Shown here piece after piece: positions 6,425 through 13,640 of a stretch of 27,142 nt of DNA (position 1 is its first letter; each line of letters opens with the position of its first letter). The stretch is taken from assembly GCA_964248625.1 (NCBI GenBank), contig CAXTZG010000051.1:1-27142 (forward strand), given 5' to 3'. The DNA comes from Lichenicola sp964248625 (GTDB lineage: Bacteria > Pseudomonadota > Alphaproteobacteria > Acetobacterales > Acetobacteraceae). The notes beneath the pieces are model-generated. The model was not told the origin of the DNA. It saw only the letters and a list, made by a program, of their open reading frames with translations, and made no database searches. The translations under genes and the position numbers were made by a program.

Positions 6425-7442
6425 GCTAGAGCCGCGCGACACTGCAGCCGGGATCGTCACCATCGCGGACACCTTCATCGTCGCCTCGCTCGCCCTGCTG
6501 GCGGACGCGCTGTTCGGCTATCCGGACCGGGTGTTCCGGCTGATCGGCCACCCGGTGAGCTGGATCGGCGGCCTGATCGCCGGGCTCGACCGCCAACTGA
6601 ACCGCGACACCCTGCCCGAGCGGCGCCGCCGTCTCAACGGCGTGCTGGCGCTGCTGCTGCTGGCCGGCCTGCCGACAATGGCGGCGTGGGTCCTGCAGCG
6701 TGCCTGCTTCGCCGTGCTGCCGCGTCTCCCGGCGCTGGCGGTGCTCGGGTTCCTGGCCGGCACGCTGCCGGCACAGCGGTCCCTGCTGCAGCATGTGCGC
6801 GCAGTGCTGCTCGGGCTGCAGGCGGGCGGGCTCGAGACCGGCCGGGCGGCGGTGTCGCGGATCGTCGGGCGCGATCCGCTCAGCCTGGACGAGGCCGGCG
6901 TGGTGCGGGCGGCGATCGAGAGCCTGGCCGAGAACTTCTCCGACGGGGTGGTGGCCCCGCTGCTGTGGGGCGCCGCCTTCGGCCTGCCAGGCATGGTGTT
7001 CTACAAGGCGGTTAACACCGCCGACAGCATGATCGGCCATCTCACCCCCCGCCATGCCGCCTTCGGCTGGGCATCCGCACGGCTCGACGATCTGGTGAAC
7101 CTGCCCGCCTCCCGATTGGCCGCGCTGTGGATCGCGCTGGCAGCCGGCATCCCCGGTGCCGGCCATGCCCTGGCAGCCGTCCGGCGCGACGCGCGTCGCC
7201 ACCGGTCGCCCAACGCCGGCTGGCCGGAAGCCGCCATGGCGGGCGCGCTCGGCCTGCGGCTCGCCGGGCCGCGACGCTACGCCGGCATCCTGGTGGACGA
7301 TGCCTGGATGGGCGACGGGCGCAGTGCCGCGCTGCCATCGGACCTGCGCCGGGCGCTGGCGATCTGCCGACGCGCCGGCGTCATCGAGGCGGTGACGCTG
7401 CTGCTGGTCACGAGCCTCCTGGTGCGCGGCAGCGTGCGATGA
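6423..7442 (+). CDS. cbiB: Adenosylcobinamide-phosphate synthase
   Basis: This integral membrane protein of 339 residues joins adenosylcobyric acid to aminopropanol (phosphate). It is CbiB in Salmonella and CobD in Pseudomonas. Signature segments are LLADALFGYPDRVFR and GHPVSWIGGLIAGLDRQLN at the N-terminus, LAENFSDGVVAPLLWGAAFG in the middle, then FYKAVNTADSMIGH and the ARLDDLVNLPASRL loop. At least four hydrophobic helices are evident. The ATG at 6423 shares the CATG sequence with a reverse start of cobC, so the two genes are head-to-head with no spacer. Functionally they act one after the other, since CobC makes the substrate. The stop TGA overlaps an ATG of the decayed gene that follows. 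Confidence 0.9.
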   Translation: MLEPRDTAAGIVTIADTFIVASLALLADALFGYPDRVFRLIGHPVSWIGGLIAGLDRQLNRDTLPERRRRLNGVLALLLLAGLPTMAAWVLQRACFAVLPRLPALAVLGFLAGTLPAQRSLLQHVRAVLLGLQAGGLETGRAAVSRIVGRDPLSLDEAGVVRAAIESLAENFSDGVVAPLLWGAAFGLPGMVFYKAVNTADSMIGHLTPRHAAFGWASARLDDLVNLPASRLAALWIALAAGIPGAGHALAAVRRDARRHRSPNAGWPEAAMAGALGLRLAGPRRYAGILVDDAWMGDGRSAALPSDLRRALAICRRAGVIEAVTLLLVTSLLVRGSVR

Positions 7443-7927
7443 GGCGCTTCGCGTCCTGCCGGCCATCGCCTGCCTGCTCTTCGGCACCGCCGCCGCGGCA
7501 CAGGTCCCCGCTTTTCCGACTACCCGGCCGAGCCGGGCGGCCGGGTCGCGACAAGCCCCGACCGGCTCGTCCTGCGCGGCGACGACATCCACTGGCGGTC
7601 TCGGCTGCGCGAGGCGGCCGGACGACCCGCCAACTTCGCCAGCCATTACGTGCTGACATTATGGGGCTGCGGCGCGGAATGACTCAGGGGTGCCACGATC
7701 GATCGCGATACCGGTGCCATGGTCTGGCTGCCGGGCACGATCTGCTGCCGGTTCCGCGGATCGGGCGACGTCGCCGAGCCGGTGGCGTTCCGTCGCCGCA
7801 GCAGCTTGGTTGTCCTGACCGGGCTGCGCGACGAGGCGCCGGCGATGACGGGGTGCATCTCTACCGGATCGCCAGACGCCGCTTCATCCACATCCGGGAC
7901 CTGCCCCGGCTGCCATGGAACCCGTAG
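7439..7927 (+). pseudogene. Decayed small secreted protein gene
   Basis: No single frame is coherent, but pieces in different frames join into one plausible protein. A signal peptide (RVLPAIACLLFGTAAAAQ) is followed by DYPAEPGGRVATSPDRLVLR, then NFASHYVLTLWGCGAE up to an in-frame TGA at 7679-7681. After that come TIDRDTGAMVWLPGTICCRF, EPVAFRRRSSLVVLTGLR and, after another shift, GVHLYRIARRRF, ending at the TAG at 7925-7927. At least three frame changes are needed. The joined sequence looks like a common proteobacterial periplasmic hypothetical protein with paired Cys residues and a WGCG motif. Its presumed ATG (7439) overlaps the stop of cbiB, as in an operon. It is dead unless the assembly is wrong in several places. 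Confidence 0.65.
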
Positions 7928-7930
7928 GGA

Positions 7931-8212
7931 TCAAGCGCCGACCTTGACGCCCTTCCAGAACGCCACCCGGTCCCTGACCTCCGCCGCCGCCGGCTTGGGC
8001 TCGGGATAGTACCAGACCGCGTTCTCGTTGACGGCGCCGCCGATCGCCAGCGAATGGTAGTGCGCCGTGCCCTTCCACGGGCAGACGCTGGTATGGCTGC
8101 TGGGCTTCAGCACGCCGGGCGTCACGGCGGCGACCGGAAAATAGGCGTTGCCCTCGATAGTGACGATGTCGTCGCTTTCGGCCACGATCTCGTCGTTCCA
8201 GGTCGCTTTCAT
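7931..8212 (-). CDS. DUF427 (NTP transferase-like/YnaD-type) small protein, coupled to cobQ
   Basis: This complete 93-residue protein of the DUF427 family is a small beta-rich fold of unknown biochemical role. The hallmark CPWKG (SVCPWKGTAHYHSL, near residue 42-55) is present, with NAVWYYPEPKP and the terminal RVAFWKGVKV. The ATG at 8212 overlaps the cobQ stop as ATGA, so it is the last gene of the cobU-cobO-cobQ run and probably translationally coupled. Whether it has a role in cobalamin metabolism is unknown; the position alone suggests it. A second DUF427 gene lies at 19634-20095. Confidence 0.9.
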   Translation of the reverse strand: MKATWNDEIVAESDDIVTIEGNAYFPVAAVTPGVLKPSSHTSVCPWKGTAHYHSLAIGGAVNENAVWYYPEPKPAAAEVRDRVAFWKGVKVGA

Positions 8213-9690
8213 GGTGTGAGCCTCCGTGCGGGACCGGGCTGACAGGCGGCGATCGCCAGCAGCCGGTCGATGTCGAGATGCAGTTCCAGATGGGCCGCCC
8301 AGGCATCCAGCGCGGCGTCGATGCCGGCTTCGTGATCCCGCGGCTCGGCGTGCAGCCCGAGCCGGCGCAGCAGCGCCGCCCGCGCCTCGTCGCCGGCGAG
8401 CAGCCCGTGCAGGTAGGTGCCGGCGACCCGGCCATCGGCGGACACCGCCCCCTCGCCGGTCCCGTCCGGACGGCGCAGGAACGGGTTCGACCGGTCGGGT
8501 CCGTGCGTGCGGCCCATGTGCATCTCGTAGCCGCTGCACGTCACCTCGTCCGGCAGCAGCGTCCCGCTCGCCAGGCTCAGCCGCTTGGCGCCACCCAGCA
8601 CCGTCGCGACATCCAGCAGCCCGAGACCGGCCGCGGCACCCGGCGGACCCTCGACCCCGTCCGGATCGTCGATCGTGCGGCCCAGCATCTGGTAGCCGCC
8701 GCACAGGCCCAGCACCCGTCCGCCGCGACGCCGGTGCGCCAGCAGGTCGACGTCCCAGCCCTCGCGCCGCAGCGCGCCCAGGTCGGCGAGCGTGGCCTTG
8801 GAGCCGGGCAGGATCACCAGGTCGCAGTCGCCCGGCAGCGGCCGGCCCGGCTGCAGCAGCAGGCACTCGACCTCAGGCTCGGCCAGCAGCGGATCGAGAT
8901 CGTCGAAGTTGCTGATCATCGGCAGCAGCGGCACCGCGATGCGCACGCGGCCGCCGCGACGCGCGGTGCGGGCGATCTCGCGCAGGTCGGCGGCATCCTC
9001 CGCCGGCAGCCGGCGCACCGCGTCCAGATGCGGCACCAGGCCGATCGGGGCCCAGCCGGTGCGGGCCGCGATCGCGGTCATGCCGTCTGCGAACAGCGAC
9101 GGGTCGCCGCGCATGCGGTTGACGATGAAGCCCCTGATCCGGGCCGCATCCTGCGGATCCAGCACCGCATGCGTGCCGACGAGAGCCGCGATCACGCCGC
9201 CGCGGTCGATGTCGCCGACCAGCACGACCGGCGTGCCGGTGGCGGCGGCAAACCCCATGTTGGCGATGTCGTTGCGGCGCAGGTTGATCTCCGACGCCGA
9301 GCCGGCACCCTCGACCAGCACGATGTCGGCTTCCGCCCGCAGCCGCGAGAAGCTGTCCAGCACGTGCGGCAGCAGCGTCGGCTTGAGCTCCTGGTAGTCG
9401 CGGGCGCGGGCGGTGCCGAACCGCCGCCCCTGCAGCACGATCTGCGAGCCGGTCTCGTCCTGCGGCTTCAGCAGCACCGGGTTCATGTGCACCGACGGCG
9501 CCACCCCGCAGGCGCGCGCCTGCAGCGCCTGCGCCCGGCCGATCTCACCGCCCTCCGAAGTCACGGCGGCGTTGTTCGACATGTTCTGCGGCTTGAACGG
9601 CCGCACCCGCAGGCCGCGCCGGGTGAGCGCGCGGGCGAGGCCCGCCACCAGCACCGACTTGCCGACCGACGAGCCGGTGCCCTGCAGCAT
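8209..9690 (-). CDS. cobQ: Adenosylcobyric acid synthase (glutamine-hydrolysing)
   Basis: This 493-residue cytosolic enzyme amidates four carboxylates of adenosylcobyrinic acid a,c-diamide, using glutamine and ATP (CobQ; CbiP in Salmonella). The N-terminal dethiobiotin-synthetase-like ATPase has the P-loop LQGTGSSVGKS, then FKPQNMSNN and VEGAGSASEINLR. The C-terminal class I glutamine amidotransferase domain has the nucleophile Cys in VLGLCGGYQMLG and the His in GTYLHGLL. Length is normal. The ATG at 9690 was chosen because family members begin with this MLQGTGSxVGKS strand. It lies 8 bases after the cobO stop with no strong ribosome site, suggesting coupled translation. A longer frame upstream is an out-of-frame shadow of cobO. 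Confidence 0.95.
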   Translation of the reverse strand: MLQGTGSSVGKSVLVAGLARALTRRGLRVRPFKPQNMSNNAAVTSEGGEIGRAQALQARACGVAPSVHMNPVLLKPQDETGSQIVLQGRRFGTARARDYQELKPTLLPHVLDSFSRLRAEADIVLVEGAGSASEINLRRNDIANMGFAAATGTPVVLVGDIDRGGVIAALVGTHAVLDPQDAARIRGFIVNRMRGDPSLFADGMTAIAARTGWAPIGLVPHLDAVRRLPAEDAADLREIARTARRGGRVRIAVPLLPMISNFDDLDPLLAEPEVECLLLQPGRPLPGDCDLVILPGSKATLADLGALRREGWDVDLLAHRRRGGRVLGLCGGYQMLGRTIDDPDGVEGPPGAAAGLGLLDVATVLGGAKRLSLASGTLLPDEVTCSGYEMHMGRTHGPDRSNPFLRRPDGTGEGAVSADGRVAGTYLHGLLAGDEARAALLRRLGLHAEPRDHEAGIDAALDAWAAHLELHLDIDRLLAIAACQPGPARRLTP

Positions 9691-9698
9691 GAGCGCGC

Positions 9699-10307
9699 TC
9701 AGAACTCGATGCCTTCCTGCGCCTTCACCCCGGCCGCGAAGTGGTGCTTCACCGCCGTCATCTCGGTGACCAGGTCGGCCGCCTCGATCAGCGCGGGCTT
9801 CGCGTTGCGGCCGGTGACCACCACATGCAGCATCGCCGGACGGGCGGCGAGCGCAGCCAGCACCTCGTCCAGCGACAGATACTCGTAGCGCAGCGCGATG
9901 CTGAGCTCGTCCAGCACCAGCAGCGACAGGTCGGGCCGCGCCAGCAGGCCGAGCGTCACGCTCCAGGCGCGACGGCAGGCGGCGACGTCGCGCGCGCGGT
10001 CCTGGGTTTCCCAGGTGAAGCCCTCGCCCATGGTGTGCCATTCCACCAGCTCGCCGAAGCCCTCCAGCACCGACCGCTCGCCGGTGCTCCAGGCGCCCTT
10101 GATGAACTGCACCACCGCGGTCCTGCGGCCGCGCCCGACCATGCGCAGCAGCAGCCCGAACGCCGCGGTCGACTTGCCCTTGCCGGCGCCGGTATGGACG
10201 ATCAGCAGCCCCTTCTCGATCGACTTGGCGGCGACCTCCTCGTCCTGCACCGCCTTGCGGCGCTCCATCTTCATGCGATGGCGGTCGGGATCGGTGTTCT
10301 TGCTCAT
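9699..10307 (-). CDS. cobO: Corrinoid adenosyltransferase (CobA/CobO/BtuR family)
   Basis: This 202-residue enzyme transfers the 5'-deoxyadenosyl group from ATP to cob(I)yrinic acid a,c-diamide or other cob(I)alamin-type corrinoids. The P-loop GAGKGKSTAAFG lies near residues 40-51. The family segments VQFIKGAWSTGE, LLVLDELSIAL and VVTGRNA are all present. The start ATG overlaps the stop of cobU as ATGA, and cobQ begins 8 bases after its stop. The order kinase, adenosyltransferase, cobyric acid synthase matches consecutive late steps of cobalamin assembly and salvage. Confidence 0.95.
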   Translation of the reverse strand: MSKNTDPDRHRMKMERRKAVQDEEVAAKSIEKGLLIVHTGAGKGKSTAAFGLLLRMVGRGRRTAVVQFIKGAWSTGERSVLEGFGELVEWHTMGEGFTWETQDRARDVAACRRAWSVTLGLLARPDLSLLVLDELSIALRYEYLSLDEVLAALAARPAMLHVVVTGRNAKPALIEAADLVTEMTAVKHHFAAGVKAQEGIEF

Positions 10308-10825
10308 CGCGCGGCCTGCGGCTTCACCACCAGCGGCAGGCCGGCCACGACCAGCACCACCCGGTCCGCGGCGGCGGCGACGCGCTGGTGCAGCCGGCCG
10401 GCCTCGTCGCGGAAGCGGCGGGCGAGCGCGTTCTCCGGCACGATGCCGAGCCCGACCTCGCTGCCCACCAGCACCGTCGGCGATCGCCGCCGCGCCAGCG
10501 CCGCGACTGCCGCCGAAGCCGCCTGCTCGATGTCGTGGCCGCCCAGCAGCAGGTTGCTGAGCCACAAGGTGAGGCAATCGACCAGGACCGGATGGTCGCC
10601 GGCCTCGTCGAGCGCGCCGGCCAGTGCGAGCGGCACCTCGACCGTGCGCCAGCCGGCGCCGCGCCGCGCCGCGTGCACGGCGATCTTGGCGTGCATCTCC
10701 TCGTCCCGGGCCTGTCCGGTGGCAAGGTATGTCCAGGGAGCGGGCGCCTCTTGCGTCAGCGCCTCGGCATGACGGCTCTTGCCGGATCCTGCGCCGCCGA
10801 GAACCAGGGTCAGTGCTGCAGCCAT
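10304..10825 (-). CDS. cobU: Bifunctional adenosylcobinamide kinase/guanylyltransferase
   Basis: This 173-residue protein (CobU; CobP in Pseudomonas) phosphorylates adenosylcobinamide and then makes adenosyl-GDP-cobinamide. The P-loop GGAGSGKSRHAE is at residues 10-21, followed by YLATGQARDEEMHAKIAVH with the His region that accepts GMP. VDCLTLWLSNLL and VGSEVGLGIVPENALARRFRD complete the family pattern, and LPLVVK ends the domain. The ATG at 10825 gives the usual length; a GTG at 10840 is an alternative. It is the first gene of the cobU-cobO-cobQ-DUF427 run. No B12 riboswitch is visible in the 90 bases before it. Confidence 0.94.
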   Translation of the reverse strand: MAAALTLVLGGAGSGKSRHAEALTQEAPAPWTYLATGQARDEEMHAKIAVHAARRGAGWRTVEVPLALAGALDEAGDHPVLVDCLTLWLSNLLLGGHDIEQAASAAVAALARRRSPTVLVGSEVGLGIVPENALARRFRDEAGRLHQRVAAAADRVVLVVAGLPLVVKPQAAR

Positions 10826-10918
10826 CGCCCTGTGTCGCACGAGCGACCGCCCGCGCCAAACCAGCCCTGCCCGGGGCGCGCGGCCAAGGAAGCGCAGCGC
10901 GGCGCGGCGTCCGCAGGC

Positions 10919-11221
10919 CTAGCGACGGCGCAGGCCGATCCCGGTCGGACGCCGGATCGATATCGCCAGGCCCGCGCTGACCAGACCGACCATGATCGGT
11001 AGCACCCAGGCCGGGCGGACCAGGAACGGCACCAGCAGCTCCTGCCAGACCGCCGCCGGCACGTGCCGCTGCAGCGCGCCGCCTGCGCCGTCATCGAGAC
11101 GCTGCAAGCCGCCGGCGAGGGTCAGGCCCATCGGGGCGAGCGCCGCGATCGCGAAGGCGACGACCAGGCAGACCGCGGTGAGGGCGATGAACACCCGGCT
11201 GACGACGAGCCTGGCCCGCAA
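10919..11221 (-). CDS. Two-helix membrane protein of unknown function
   Basis: A frame of about 100 residues encodes two membrane helices, FIALTAVCLVVAFAIAALAP and WVLPIMVGLVSAGLAISI. They are separated by a loop of roughly 45 residues, and the protein ends in a basic IRRPTGIGLRRR tail. The start is uncertain. No ATG or GTG occurs between the end of the LpxR-like gene and the first helix except a GTG at 11194. A TTG at 11221 gives a reasonable N-terminus with basic residues, while the frame stays open to an ATG at 11371 inside the upstream gene. I do not recognise the family. It is probably in one transcript with the LpxR-like gene, about 95 bases upstream. Confidence 0.55.
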   Translation of the reverse strand: MRARLVVSRVFIALTAVCLVVAFAIAALAPMGLTLAGGLQRLDDGAGGALQRHVPAAVWQELLVPFLVRPAWVLPIMVGLVSAGLAISIRRPTGIGLRRR

Positions 11222-11315
11222 CCGCCTGAGCGACCCGCTCGGCGACGATGGTCGGGGCCTGCGGTCGCGCCCGGTGATCAGGGCACGGCCTGGCCCGGCG
11301 TCGGCCGCGGCATCG

Positions 11316-12347
11316 TCAGAACTTCGCCGACAGCGCGACGGAGCCGAAATTGAACAGGCCGGACTTCGCATGCTGGAACTCCTGGGTCTGCCAGGTCTGG
11401 GTGTAGCTCAGCCGCAGCCCGTGCCAGAGCGCCGCCGCACCGCCCTCGAACTCGCCCACGTCCCAGATCTTCGAGACGTGCGGCTCGTTGGAGCGGAAGG
11501 TGCTGCCGTTCAGGGTCACGTCGTAGCCCACCGCCTGCCCGTCCGCGCCGGCGAACAGGTACCAGGCGAACCGCCGCGTGTTCTTGTAGGCATCGGTGCC
11601 GTCGAGACCGGGCGAGATCCGCGGCGTGCCGAAGTCGCTTTCCAGTCCCTGGCCGATCCGCACGGTGCCGCCGACCTGGGCGTAGGTGCGGTCGTCGCCG
11701 GCAGCGCCGGACAGCTCCGGCAGCACGTCGGCCGAGATGCCGTAGCGCGTGATCAGCGGCAGGCGCCAGATGCGCTCGGCCTGGATCTGCAGGATCGGCT
11801 GGTTGGGCAGCTGGTGCGACCAGCCGCGGTTGGGGGTGTCGCCGATCAGGCTGTGGAAGCCGTTCTGCACCTGGTAGCCGCCGGCATAGGAGCCGACCAC
11901 GCCGGCCTGGATGCCGGCGACCGAGCGGGTCATGTCGGTGTCGCTGATCAGGTTGACGGTGGCCAGCAGCGCCCCGGCATAAGGCCGGTCGCCGACCAGC
12001 GGCGGATCCACCTGGGTGTAGCGCGGCGTGAAGATCGATTGCTGGATGCCGATCGCGATGCGCTGCACGCCCTCGCCCCAGATCAGGCGGTTCAGTTTCG
12101 AGATCGCGGGCGGCTGGTTGTCGGTGCCCGACGTCCAGCCGAGCCTGAGGCCGCTGGTATAGTACTGGTCGGACGTGCCCTTCAGCGTGGACACCGCGTC
12201 GTTCTCGACCTGGGCGGTCCAGGTGCCGTACGGATCCTGCAGCGGAGCCGCCTGAGCGCCGGTCATGCCCACCGCCGACAGGCCGAACGAGAGGCCCAGG
12301 ATCGGGGCGAAGGCGTGGCGGTAGCTGGTCGGGCTGGATGTCGTCAT
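11316..12347 (-). CDS. Outer-membrane lipid A deacylase family protein (LpxR/DUF2219)
   Basis: This 343-residue protein has a signal peptide (cleavage near AQA-AP, residue 34) and ends in Phe (VALSAKF), as expected for an outer-membrane beta-barrel. It matches the LpxR/DUF2219 family, whose Salmonella member removes the 3'-linked acyl chains of lipid A. Signatures seen are VENDAVS near residue 49, the DQYYTSGLRLGW strand and GDRPYAGALLATV near 121. The conserved Asn of the END motif and the YTSG turn, part of the active site in LpxR, are present. The start is ATG at 12347 with a GGTGAAG ribosome site. The substrate is inferred from the family only. Confidence 0.85.
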   Translation of the reverse strand: MTTSSPTSYRHAFAPILGLSFGLSAVGMTGAQAAPLQDPYGTWTAQVENDAVSTLKGTSDQYYTSGLRLGWTSGTDNQPPAISKLNRLIWGEGVQRIAIGIQQSIFTPRYTQVDPPLVGDRPYAGALLATVNLISDTDMTRSVAGIQAGVVGSYAGGYQVQNGFHSLIGDTPNRGWSHQLPNQPILQIQAERIWRLPLITRYGISADVLPELSGAAGDDRTYAQVGGTVRIGQGLESDFGTPRISPGLDGTDAYKNTRRFAWYLFAGADGQAVGYDVTLNGSTFRSNEPHVSKIWDVGEFEGGAAALWHGLRLSYTQTWQTQEFQHAKSGLFNFGSVALSAKF

Positions 12348-12570
12348 GCTTCACCGCATCGTTGCTTCGCCGGGTTCTTCTACGGAGTTCGCCGCCGCGA
12401 AGGAACCCCAAAGCCGGACCGCCAGGCCGGGGCGAGGTCCGATGCAGCGCGTCGCCTGCCGGACGACATCCGTGCCGGTCCTGGGAGCGTAGACACAAAA
12501 ACTACACGATCCGGTGAGCATGGGCGGTGGTCCGTGCAGGGCTAGCCATGCTATGCCATGGTTTGGCGCA
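12348..12570. other. Intergenic region between lpxR-like and double cold-shock genes
   Basis: These divergent genes are separated by about 340 bases. The left part holds no gene-like frame with a ribosome site. An AT-rich patch with a short inverted repeat (GTAG at 12490-12493, CTAC about 9 bases on) is the lowest-GC spot and a plausible promoter area for either gene. I see no convincing -35/-10 pair. Confidence 0.4.
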
Positions 12571-12658
12571 TCAGAGCTTCGCCTCCGGCTTGCCGGAGCA
12601 CTCTGAGAGGCGTCCGCCTAGCCGATTTTGCCACCCGGTGCGTCTGGAACCAGACGCA
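12571..12658 (+). promoter_or_regulatory. Structured 5' leader of the double cold-shock gene
   Basis: Two strong hairpins lie just upstream of the TTG start. CTCCGG (12583-12588) pairs with CCGGAG (12593-12598) around a CTTG tetraloop, and outside it TCAGAG (12571-12576) can pair with CTCTGA (12601-12606). TGCGTCTG (12639-12646) pairs perfectly with CAGACGCA (12651-12658) around a GAAC loop. The second ends 27 bases before the start codon. Cold-shock mRNAs often carry structured leaders that switch with temperature; that role here is inference. Confidence 0.5.
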
Positions 12659-12685
12659 ACCTTCTAGACCTCGGGATTACGACCG

Positions 12686-13405
12686 TTGAGAAGTAACAGA
12701 ACCGACCGCAGCCCCCGTTCCCCGCGCCGCGGCGGCTTCGATGACGATTTCACGCCAACGCCCGCTCCCTCCTTCGGCGAGCGGACCAGCTTCGGCGGCG
12801 GTGGCGGCGGCCCCCCGCGCCGGCCCATGGGCGGCGGCGGGGGCTCGCAGGTGATCGCCTCCGGACCCGAAATCAGCGCCAGCGTGAAGTGGTTCAACAG
12901 CGAGAAGGGCTTCGGCTTCGTCGAGCTGTCGGATGGCTCGGGCGACGTGTTCCTGCACGCCAACGCCTTGTCGCAGTCGGGCCACGACTCGGTGAGCCCG
13001 GGTGCCACGCTCGGCGTGAAGATCGGCCAGGGCCCCAAGGGCCGGCAGGTCGCCGAAGTCATCTCCGTCGACGAGAGCACCGCGCAGCCGGAGCGTCCCC
13101 GTTCGGCGCCGGGCGGTTTCGGCGCTCCGCGCACAGGTGGTCCCGGCGGCGCCGGCGGCTTCCGCAGCGGCCGCGCCGCGCCGGACCTGTCGTCGGCCGA
13201 GGAGATCCGCGGCATCGTCAAGTGGTACAACGCCACCAAGGGCTTCGGCTTCATCACCCCCGACACCGGCGGCAAGGACATCTTCGTCCATGCGTCGGCT
13301 CTGGAGCGGTCCGGGCTGTCCAGCCTGAACGAGGGCCAGGCCACGCGCGTGCAGGTCGTGCAGGGCCAGAAGGGTCCGGAGGCCGCGGCGATCAGCCTCG
13401 CCTGA
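12686..13405 (+). CDS. Protein with two cold-shock domains
   Basis: This 239-residue protein has two CspA-type nucleic-acid-binding domains. The N-terminal 60 residues are basic and Gly-rich (RSPRSPRRGGF, then poly-Gly). Domain 1 (about residues 65-130) has VKWFNSEKGFGFVEL (RNP1) and DVFLHANAL (RNP2). A Gly/Pro/Arg-rich linker follows. Domain 2 (about 175-239) has GIVKWYNATKGFGFITP and DIFVHASAL. Double cold-shock proteins are common in alphaproteobacteria and are expected to be RNA chaperones acting in the cytoplasm. The start is TTG at 12686, the only possible start between an in-frame TAG and the domain apart from much later ATGs. A long hairpin terminator follows the stop. Confidence 0.9.
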   Translation: MRSNRTDRSPRSPRRGGFDDDFTPTPAPSFGERTSFGGGGGGPPRRPMGGGGGSQVIASGPEISASVKWFNSEKGFGFVELSDGSGDVFLHANALSQSGHDSVSPGATLGVKIGQGPKGRQVAEVISVDESTAQPERPRSAPGGFGAPRTGGPGGAGGFRSGRAAPDLSSAEEIRGIVKWYNATKGFGFITPDTGGKDIFVHASALERSGLSSLNEGQATRVQVVQGQKGPEAAAISLA

Positions 13406-13455
13406 AACACCCCGTCGACGAGACCTCGGCTCGCGTCCCGAAACAAGACTGTCAG

Positions 13456-13490
13456 TCGCCTCCCCCGCCCCGCGGGGGAGGCGATTGTCG
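13456..13490 (+). terminator. Intrinsic terminator after the double cold-shock gene
   Basis: A perfect 12-bp stem is present: TCGCCTCCCCCG (13456-13467) pairs with CGGGGGAGGCGA (13473-13484) around a 5-nt loop. A short T-containing tail (TTGTCGTTT) follows. It lies about 50 bases after the cold-shock stop codon. The remaining stretch to 13640 holds no supported gene. Confidence 0.8.
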
Positions 13491-13640
13491 TTTCGGTCCT
13501 CCCTCAGGCAGGGACGGTTCTCGCCGCCTGAGACAAGTTCATCAAACTGTCGTTGGCGTCCCGACCGGCAACTTGCTTCAAGAGCCACCGAACGGTGACG
13601 GCGAACGGGCCTGATCCGAAACCACGGTGGTAGCCGCAAG

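Noticed and set aside
9691..10041. Upstream extension of cobQ to 10041
   Set aside because: The added residues are an out-of-frame reading of cobO, and the family N-terminus begins at the ATG 9690.
10826..10918. Possible second cobalamin riboswitch before cobU
   Set aside because: No B12-box or aptamer core can be found on the minus strand in these bases.
11222..11371. ATG at 11371 with an AGGAG as start of the two-helix membrane protein
   Set aside because: It lies inside the LpxR-like coding sequence, and the first 40 or so residues look like a shadow. It remains possible, so the start is marked uncertain.
13491..13640. Possible PHO box before the phosphoesterase gene
   Set aside because: Only a single weak CTGTCGTT-like element is visible, with no repeated half-site.
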